Assembly (NCBI GenBank): GCA_047967505.1
Contig: CM106538.1
DNA: 64,000 nt
Source of the DNA: Dipteris shenzhenensis
Taxonomy: Eukaryota > Polypodiophyta > Polypodiopsida > Gleicheniales
Direction: 5' to 3' (one strand)
Under the pieces are notes generated by a model. It was not told where the DNA came from, ran no database searches, and saw only the letters and a list, made by a program, of their open reading frames with translations. Position 1 is the first letter of the stretch. Every line of letters begins with the position of its first letter. The position numbers and the translations under genes were made by a program. Positions 57,146 to 64,000 of this stretch are shown here, piece after piece.

Positions 57146-57478
57146 TGTTAGAAATCAAGAGGGAATGAATCACTCAAACCTCCACCCAAGATCTCTCCAA
57201 CTCTTACACACACTCAACTCAGATAGATGATCACAGATGCAATAAACACTCTCTCAGAAATAAATATATATTCATCCACCAGATGATGGGCAGAAAAATA
57301 GCTCCAAGGGAGCAGTACAAAACACAGCAAAGTGCTGGAGAATATTGATGGACTCTCTCTCTCAACAACTGCTCCAGATCTGAGTGCTGAGTCTCTCTCT
57401 CCCCAGCTCTCCTACCTCTCACTACCCCTTGTCCCCTCAAATCGGGAGCTCACAAGTGGGCACAATGAGTTTCTAACA
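57146..57478 (-). repeat. Copia-3 5' LTR
   Basis: 333 bp, TGTTAGAAACTC at one end and GATTTCTAACA at the other on the minus strand, followed directly by the primer site. Its first ~100 bp matches the truncated 3' LTR at 38590-38682, sharing cacttgtgagctccc-like and gaggggacaagggg blocks. Confidence 0.9.
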
Positions 57479-60420
57479 GTTAAGGTGTCTCTGGAGCTCC
57501 TCTGCCGAGGAAGACAAAAGAGCCACATCATTTGCATAAAGTAATATCCGGATCAGTGTGCCCGCAAGAGAGCAACCAGCCCCTCCCTGTGTCTGCATCG
57601 CTGTCTCAAGTTCATCAATGTAGAGGCCAAACAGGGTAGGTGATAATGGACACCCTCGTTTGATCCCAATAGTGCTCATGATCTCATCTGTCCACTCAGA
57701 TCCTGCCCAGGACTCTGCCTGAAACTCTCTCGTAAAGTGCCATGACAGCCAAGATGATCTCCTGGTCATAACCCAAATCCTTTAGGCGTCGTATGAGGTG
57801 GGCTCTCGGAACCGTGTCAAATGCCTTGCAGAAATCCACAAAGCAATAGTAAACCCTCTGCTTCCGCGCCCTCGCCTCCTCCCATAAGCATGAGAATGTG
57901 GTCCATGGTTCCATGATCACGCCGAAAACCAGCCCGTCCTGCTACTCTTAGTCCTCGACACTCCGCAACTCTGCTAACCTCGGAATCAAGCACTGATGCA
58001 TAAATCTTGGACATGACATGTCCAATCATAATGGTCATGTAATTCTCCAAGCTCATAGGATCCCTTGCCTTGTGGATCGGTGAAATAGTGTTAATGGCCG
58101 AGGTGCGTGGAAACCCCAAACAAACAGCTTCATTAAAGAGCTTTGCTAAGATCGGGGCTAGAAGGTTAATCCCTTTTGCAATGAACTCAGTGCATAGTCT
58201 CTCATGATCCTTCGCTCGGCGATTATGAAGTTTCATTGCGGCATCCTTTACCCCCCCTTAGTAAAGAGGGTGCATGATGTGGGGCGTGGCATATGTGAAA
58301 GATTAGGGACTGGCTAATTTGGGATGTCATAAAGTGTGCGTGCATAATTATACCAGACCTGAGTGTCAGTGAGTGGTGATGGGGACCCCGTCCCTCTAGA
58401 AATCTCCGCCAAAAGTCCTTAGAGTTGTTACTAAACAAAATGTTCAGTAGTTCCTCCTCGTTCCAACGAATGAAATCTAATTTCTTTCTACCTACTAGTC
58501 GACGATACTTGCGTAGCGTCTCTGGTCTCGCTCAGAAGACTACTTTTGGTTTCGAATCTAGCTATTACGAGATACGGTCCCAAGGGGTGGTGGGCGGGTG
58601 GAGCAAGTGGTGTGAGGGAAAGCATGAAGGACAGCCTCGTGCAATGAGCAGGTAACCATGGCAGCACGGTCCTGTAATAGGGGTATGAAGTCAATATAAG
58701 CGAGAAGTATGTACAGACGGCCATAGTAAGTAGATGAGTGGTCGCGGTCAAAGCGTATATCATGATAGGTGGAGTAAGAACTCAGTGGGGTGGAGGGCGC
58801 TGTGGGACGAGGAGTGGAAATGCTAAAGAAAAGGTAGATATGATCAACCCCTGGAGGGAGAGGTGCTACAATAAAATCAATGATGCGAGATGTGAAGACA
58901 GGGGATCCCATGATGTAATCAACAATGCTAGAACCTCCCCCATGTGGAAAACATATGAGGACCACCTGAGGCAAGCCATCTGTCAAGACCATTATAATAA
59001 TGAGATCATGCATCCTACCGAGGTCTAAAAGGGCTTGCCCGTAAGATGTGACTGGACCTCGTCTGTCAGACGAAACCTGTAGCATACATGCATCCTCAAG
59101 GTCAATGTCTGGCAATAGAAGGGAATCATCCCTGAAGTCGAGGAGTGGTACCTGATGGACGCCTGTCCTCGTGTTGAAGTCCCAACTAGGAGGACTTCTC
59201 CGCGGCTAGAAAAGTCAACAATGGACTGATAAAGAGCTGCAAATGGAGATGTCTCATCCTCGTCTCGAGTATCCCTAGCAAAGTGGGAGGTCTCAGGAGG
59301 GAAGTAGCATACTGCAACAAACAAATCCTAGCTGTCCAAGTGTCAGATCCAGATTAAGAGAAACCTAGAATGTGCATCTCTCAGCTCTATTAAAATGGAT
59401 CCCAACAGTGTGGATCTATAAAGCAATGCTACTCCACCTGACCCTTACCCTCCCCCTATATCCCTCGTCTCATCTCTGTAGGCAGACTCCCATGTGTACC
59501 CGCTGACTACTGGTAGTGGGCGCTCTGAGCTCTTATGTGTCTCCGAGTAAAAGACTATGACGTGACCTATGTAGGATTCCGAGAAGTTCCCTAGTTCAGA
59601 CCATAAGGTACCATTACAGTTCCAAATGGTCAGGATAGGGTCTTGGATATCCGAGTCTCATAGACCCCACTTCCCTATGTAAGGGAGGAGCTACCCAACT
59701 GGGGCCTGTAAGAAGTCGTCCCTCTCGTACCACTGCCCCCTTCCCCTCCTTCCGGGCCTAATCCTGCTATCATAACAAGGAGCGCATCTCCTCAGACTAT
59801 AGGGAGGTGAGGTCGTCATCCATAGAGACCGTTGGCTGATCTCGTAGGACTGACCTGTGCCGTAAAGCTGAAAGTCGTGCTTGAGCGTCATGAAACCATA
59901 TGATTAGGGGCTGCTCTCAATTGGGGTCTCTCCCCACCCGCCATGCCCTCTCCATCCTGTGCTCAACCAAACCTAGAGTAGTGGCCACAAAGGCCGTCAC
60001 ATCTCTCATCGGTGTAGCCTTAGTGCGCCGCATCCCACGGACTCTGATGTTAAGAGCCTTGCTACTGCTCCATGAGGGTAGCCAAAACGGTTACCCTTGC
60101 AGGTTCCCGTTTGGCCACGTCAACCCATGTGGAAGTCCCCTCAATGATAGATTGCATGCTCACAATCTGTGCCTCAACAACCGGGGTGCTCCCTGGAACT
60201 GTGTGTGGCTATGACCTCCAGCTGGAGCTGCGACATATCCTGTCCGGGTCCCTGAATGAGACCAGCCTGCTCCCGAATGGCGCGAGCCTGTTCCAGTATG
60301 ACGTGGCTCTGCTTTGGTTGAAGCGGACCTGCTCCTGTGCGAAGCGTGTCGGCTCCATCCCACGCTCACGGATACTATGTACCTCCATGAGCACGGTCTC
60401 CCAAGCCTCTGGTGCGTAAG
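57479..60420 (-). pseudogene. LINE-2, 5' part of an RTE-like LINE cut by Copia-3
   Basis: Minus-strand frames encode an endonuclease (ILTIWNCNGTLW near 59640, EVLLVGTSTRGQ near 59180 where GDFN is expected, RIIDFIVAPLPPGVDH near 58850) and the reverse transcriptase (FVDFCKAFDTVPRAHLIR near 57830, IKRGCPLSPTLFGLYIDEL near 57650, RILLYANDVALLSSS near 57540). The catalytic YADD reads YAND. The frame stops at the Copia-3 LTR right after SAEELQRHLN. Upstream, 60419-59900, a charged stretch may be the N-terminal region. Many stops and frameshifts indicate an old copy. Confidence 0.8.
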
Positions 60421-60473
60421 CCCGTCCGTGTCCTAGCTGAAACTGGAATGGCTGTGATATAAGAGTATGGGGA

Positions 60474-61553
60474 TGTTGGAAAGGTCACCTCCCCATCTGT
60501 AAGCCCCCATACGAGGAGAGCATGGGGGAGGGAGACCTAGGACAGTACCCAACAGAAAAAGAGAGAAAGGGGCTGCCACATAGACAGCATCATGGCTGTC
60601 ATGTGGGCAGCACATCTAGAACTGTTATGGGCAGGACAGAGGGCCAGGAAAGTGCGGAAGCATGGCAGATCTGTACGGATTACAGATGCCTGATGTACGG
60701 CTGGTTTCAGGGTCACGTATGGAGCTCAGGCAGGAGCCCTAGAGCTGGAACAAGCCCGGAGCAGAGGCAAGACAGTCTGGGACAGATTGCGATGGATCTA
60801 CGACAGGAGGCGCACTGTTTGCAGTAGGTTTTGGGGGGGGCTGGACCTTGTATTTATAGGGCATCTGCCCTTGAAAGGTGGGCCAAGGGCCCTTGTATTG
60901 AGAGCCCCAAAAGGGCAGCCCACAGTCCCATAAATGGGGAGCTGTGGGGTCGGTTTTCAGACAGACTGAGTCGGCCAGATTAGGGCTGACCAGTCGGTAT
61001 TTTTGCAGGTCTTGGGGCCTATATAAAGAGGCCATTCAGGCCTCATTTGATATCATCTGAAGCAGCAATTCCACCAGCAGAAGGAGCAGCAGCAGGGCTA
61101 CCTTTGGGCCTACAGTCAGGAGGAGAAAGAAGTACCTTGTGCTGCAGACTTAGCTTGCAGGAGGCTGCCCACCTAGGCTGGTTTCCAGACAGCAAGGTGG
61201 AGAGGATCATTCTGGACGGAAAGTCTACTCACGCTCGAGGTGGAGCACGCGGACTCTAGTCTAGAGATAGCCAGCAGATAGGAGGACTTTGTGGTAAGAT
61301 CAGAGGACCACACCATTGGTGGGACTCTGGATCTGTCTTTCTTGTATTGTGTCCATAGTTGTGGACAGAAATATATTATTTGGTGGTTTCTCTATCTGGT
61401 TGGTTCATTGTCTATTGATGAGTCTGCACACCTATTGTATGCACATAAGTAAAGAAGTCTGTGATTCCACACCCACACCGCCCACTGTGTGAGCTCCTGG
61501 GCATTACTACAAGTCTTCCGCTGCATGTACCCTCTGTTGGGTATTTTCTAACA
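60474..61553 (+). repeat. 5' LTR of the gag-only element
   Basis: 1080 bp, TGTTGGAAAGGTC to TTTTCTAACA, with a TATA-like gcctatataaagagg (61018-61032). The start is also found at 63663 and, inverted, at 10739. Confidence 0.9.
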
Positions 61554-61778
61554 TGGTATCAGAGCCCAAGTAGGAGGCTCACAGGTGTGGGAGCCTAAAG
61601 GCAGGGACCTTGCTGAAGGATGACCCTGATTCAGAAGCTCTTGGGAATCGACTTCCACGACTGGAGGATTGTGCCCTTGCGAGAAGGAGGGTGACTCAGG
61701 TTCAGTCAGGTGCGTTCAGAGTTCTGGTTTACTGAATTTGAGTTTGGTTGACTTTGCTGTGTGGTATATACAGCAAAG

Positions 61779-63014
61779 ATGTCGACATCTACAGCCTCTT
61801 CAGCCCCTACTTTCCCTTCCTCCTCCTCCAGTTTTCTCTCTTTCACTATCCCTAACTTTGGAGAGTCTGGGAACCTGGACGGGACTAATTACCCGATCTG
61901 GAAAGTGAAGATCCGGAGTCATTTAGTGGCTCGGAAGTTGTGGAAGCTGACCACGGGAGAGGAGTCGAAGCCGGAAGACTTGGTGGACAGTAAAGGGAAG
62001 GTACTCATGGCAGTAGACAGAGAGGAGCTTGAAGCTTGGGAAGAAAGAGATGCCCATGCCCTGGCAATAATCATAGGGTCTACGGCGGACTCTGTTCTTC
62101 CGCATATCCAACTGGCCGAGACGTCAGTAGAGGCGTGGGCCACACTGAAAGATCTGTACGAGACAGATAATACCTCCCGGATTGTGCTTCTTCAGCATCA
62201 ACTCTACAATCTTGATATGGAAGAAGGCGATACGGTACATAGCCATTTGACGAAGGTCAAGGTGGTGCGGGATCAACTGGCAGCAATTGGTCAGAAGACG
62301 GACTCATGCCATCTGGCCTTGATGGTACTGAGGAGATTGCCTTGGAGTTTCAAGAGCTTTGTTACGGCTGTGATAGTAGGACAGAGAACCAAACCTCTGA
62401 CGTTTGAGGAGTTGTGTCCATTACTGCTACAGGAGGAAGCTCGGGAGAAGCTCTACAACGAGGACAAAGATGACAAGGCGATGCTGGCAAAGGATTCTGT
62501 TGGCAAAGGCAAGGGCAAGCCTAACGGTGGCAAGTCCAATAAAGACGACGAGGGGACTTCGAAGAGAAAGCACAAGAAGAAGTGTTTCTATTGTGATACG
62601 CCCGGACATTTTGCAAAGGACTGCAGAAAGAAAAAGGCGGATCTGAAAAACAAACAGGAGTCTGACTCAGATTCAGAGGGAAAAACCAAAGCAAATGTGG
62701 TAGTCGAAGAATTGTTCCTGGTGACATCACCGAGTGTTACCGAGGTCAGATATGTTGATCCAGAAGTCACAGTAAGGATGTCTGACATAGAGATGTGGGT
62801 CGACGAGGAGTCAGATGCCTTTGTGAAGGTAAAGGACAGTATGGAGCGCTTGGTACCTTCCAGGTGTGTAGCTGTTGACACTGACACAAGGGTGGATTCC
62901 ATGGAAAGCCCTGGGGTCTCATGGTCAGATGGATGCTGGATTTCAGAAGGGGACAGGACAGGATTACACAGGATCTTGGCGGGTGCCTCATTGAGGTACA
63001 GGGTGTGCTTTTAG
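61779..63014 (+). CDS. Copia-type gag of the gag-only element
   Basis: ATG at 61779 (MSTSTASSAP) opens 411 codons to a TAG at 63012-63014. Domain order is SFTIPNFGESGNLDGTNYP, YPIWKVKIRSHLVARKLW, QLAETSVEAWATLKDLYE, LQHQLYNLDMEEGD, the UBN2-type gag core, LLLQEEAREKL, then a basic stretch and the zinc knuckle CFYCDTPGHFAKDC near 62585. After the knuckle, where copia polyproteins show a protease, it reads an acidic region and then sequence I do not recognise (DGCWISEGDRTGLHRILAG). The duplicate of this segment in the 3' LTR has CAG in place of the TAG, so the stop is probably a later mutation. Confidence 0.85.
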   Translation: MSTSTASSAPTFPSSSSSFLSFTIPNFGESGNLDGTNYPIWKVKIRSHLVARKLWKLTTGEESKPEDLVDSKGKVLMAVDREELEAWEERDAHALAIIIGSTADSVLPHIQLAETSVEAWATLKDLYETDNTSRIVLLQHQLYNLDMEEGDTVHSHLTKVKVVRDQLAAIGQKTDSCHLALMVLRRLPWSFKSFVTAVIVGQRTKPLTFEELCPLLLQEEAREKLYNEDKDDKAMLAKDSVGKGKGKPNGGKSNKDDEGTSKRKHKKKCFYCDTPGHFAKDCRKKKADLKNKQESDSDSEGKTKANVVVEELFLVTSPSVTEVRYVDPEVTVRMSDIEMWVDEESDAFVKVKDSMERLVPSRCVAVDTDTRVDSMESPGVSWSDGCWISEGDRTGLHRILAGASLRYRVCF

Positions 63015-63743
63015 AGCGAACATTCAGGCAGTACAACAGTCTGGTATGTATTTGATATTCTGCATTTGAGCCTTTATAGCATGCTATGGAGAGATTCTGC
63101 TCTTCATTCGTCTCAGGTGATAAGAGATTGGAAGGAATTGGCCTTCTTCGAAGGCAGAAGGGGAAGTATTGGTGCTTCTTCAAATCTTGGACGCAGATTG
63201 CTAGAAGGTGGTGGACAAAGAGTACTGAAGCCAGAAGAGTACCTGCTTGAGAACTCAGCAAGAGTTCATGGTCCAGGTTATCTGGAAATATTCATTGGTT
63301 GCAGACCTTGCCAAAGGAAGGACGGGTTGAAATAGACCCTCAGAGCAAGGTGCCTGGAAGACTCCAGGTTGTTCACTCATTATGAGGGGGACGACTGGAA
63401 GATCGTGACGGCTGGGTTGCTCAAGTTCAGAGGCGGGAATGCGACTGAAGGAGGTGGTACCAGGAGGTGCTACCAGAGATGGACCTGCGTACCAGGATGG
63501 TGTGCCGAAGCGGAACCGGACCTGGTGGAGCAGGAGCCACTGGATGCAAAGCCAGAAAAAGATTTCGACACCGAAAGGTTCCAGAGGACTACGACTAGGG
63601 AGTTACTAGAGCATCTTCATCGACGTGTTGGCATTGGGCTGAGATGTGTCAGTGAGAGGGGGTGTTGGAAAGGTCACCTCCCCATCTGTAAGCCCCCATA
63701 TGAGGAGAGCATGGGGAGCGCTTGGTACCTTCCAGGTGTGTAG
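63015..63743 (+). pseudogene. In-frame extension of gag, unrecognised
   Basis: The gag frame stays open for 242 further codons apart from one TAG at 63333-63335, ending at the TAG at 63741 inside the 3' LTR. Fragments read like protein (VIRDWKELAFFEGRRGSIGA, HYEGDDWKIVTAGLLKFRGG, PEKDFDTERFQRTTTRELLE). The other two frames carry many stops. No pol motif is present. It may be a diverged pol remnant, a captured host segment, or a new gag-linked domain. Confidence 0.5.
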
Positions 63744-64000
63744 CTGTTGACACTGACACGAGGGTGGATTCCATGGAAAGCCCCGGGGTCTCATGGTCAG
63801 ATGGATGCTGGATTTCAGAAGGGGACAGGACAGGATTACACAGGATCTTGGCGGGTGCCTCATTGACGTACAGGGTTTGCTTTCAGAGCGAACATTCAGG
63901 CAGTACAACAGTCGGTATTTTTGCAGGTCTTGGGGCCTATATAAAGAGGCCATTTGATATCATCTGAAGCAGCTATTCCACCAGCAGCAGGAGCAGCAGC
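63663..64000 (+). repeat. Chimeric 3' LTR of the gag-only element (partial)
   Basis: 63663-63714 matches the first part of the 5' LTR. About 63715-63913 matches the element's own gag region at 62843-63041 with about five differences. From about 63909 it matches the 5' LTR again from 60991. So about 460 bp of LTR are replaced by about 200 bp of internal sequence. Confidence 0.88.

Larger units (their letters stand above)
38590..57478 (-). mobile_element. Copia-3, Ty1/copia retrotransposon split by Gypsy-1
   Basis: On the minus strand: 5' LTR 57478-57146, primer site 57145-57133 (tggtatcagagcc), gag 56987-56142, then Gypsy-1 (56136-41919), then protease to RNase H (41913-38696), polypurine tract (gaggggggg) and a truncated 3' LTR (38682 to about 38590). 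Joining the flanks of Gypsy-1 at the shared gcttc restores the gag-to-protease order. It is a different copia lineage from Copia-1/2, with TGTTAGAAA…TTTCTAACA termini. Copia-2 debris abuts the truncated LTR. Confidence 0.9.
60474..64000 (+). mobile_element. Gag-only (TR-GAG-like) LTR retrotransposon, runs off the window
   Basis: 5' LTR 60474-61553, primer site tggtatcagagcc 61554-61566, one long ORF region 61779-63743, polypurine tract gagaggggg just before 63663, then a 3' LTR that continues beyond 64000. Gag is copia-type and closest in the window to Copia-3 gag. No protease, integrase, reverse transcriptase or RNase H motif is present, so it needs another element's enzymes. A relative left the solo LTR at 10131-10739. 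Confidence 0.9.

Noticed and set aside
60072-60419. 115-codon plus-strand ORF before the gag-only element
   Set aside because: It is antisense to the charged N-terminal region of LINE-2 and has no recognisable domain.

Overview
The window looks like nuclear DNA of a land plant with a large, retrotransposon-rich genome. It holds only one recognisable host gene, a plant DOA10/SUD1-type membrane ubiquitin ligase on the minus strand. That gene has normal GT-AG introns plus one GC-AG intron, and at least one intron is longer than 4 kb. The LTR elements are primed by initiator methionine tRNA (tggtatcagagcc primer sites), as is usual for plant elements. Large introns and mixed Copia, Gypsy, L1-like and RTE-like elements would suit a fern, lycophyte or gymnosperm, but the sequence alone does not settle which.

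Layout. 1-5.6 kb: decayed coding relics (an unrecognised ORF, a 60-bp periodic coding repeat running into a ~130-bp repeat, a DUF7869-like fragment) and a TG/AG microsatellite. 6.2-14.0 kb: the last six exons of the SUD1-like gene. Its largest visible intron carries a solo LTR inside a possible DNA transposon; exons for the N-terminal half, with the RING domain, were not found. 14.0-18.6 kb: LTR and LINE relics. 18.66-38.6 kb: a nest made of Copia-1 (+), which contains a full-length L1-like LINE (LINE-1, -) in its RNase H domain and is broken at its 3' LTR by the 5' part of Copia-4 (+), itself interrupted just after the gag start by Copia-2 (-). 38.6-57.5 kb: a second nest, Copia-3 (-) containing Gypsy-1 (+) containing Gypsy-2 (-), with 5-bp target duplications for both Gypsy insertions. 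57.5-60.4 kb: the 5' part of an RTE-like LINE (-), apparently the target of Copia-3. 60.47-64 kb: an LTR element with a Copia-type gag but no pol, whose reading frame runs on for about 240 codons into an unrecognised region, and whose 3' LTR has captured a piece of that ORF.

How it fits together. Rough LTR comparison gives about 2.4% divergence for Gypsy-2 and about 8% for Gypsy-1, matching the nesting order. No element is fully intact, although Copia-2, Gypsy-2 and the gag-only element have few lesions. Stops in Gypsy-1 are all explainable by C-to-T (or G-to-A) change, as expected for methylated, silenced DNA. The most unusual items are the gag-only element with its extension ORF and chimeric LTR, the GTAC-rich LTRs and leaders of the Copia-1/2/4 family, and the extra ORF upstream of gag in Gypsy-2.
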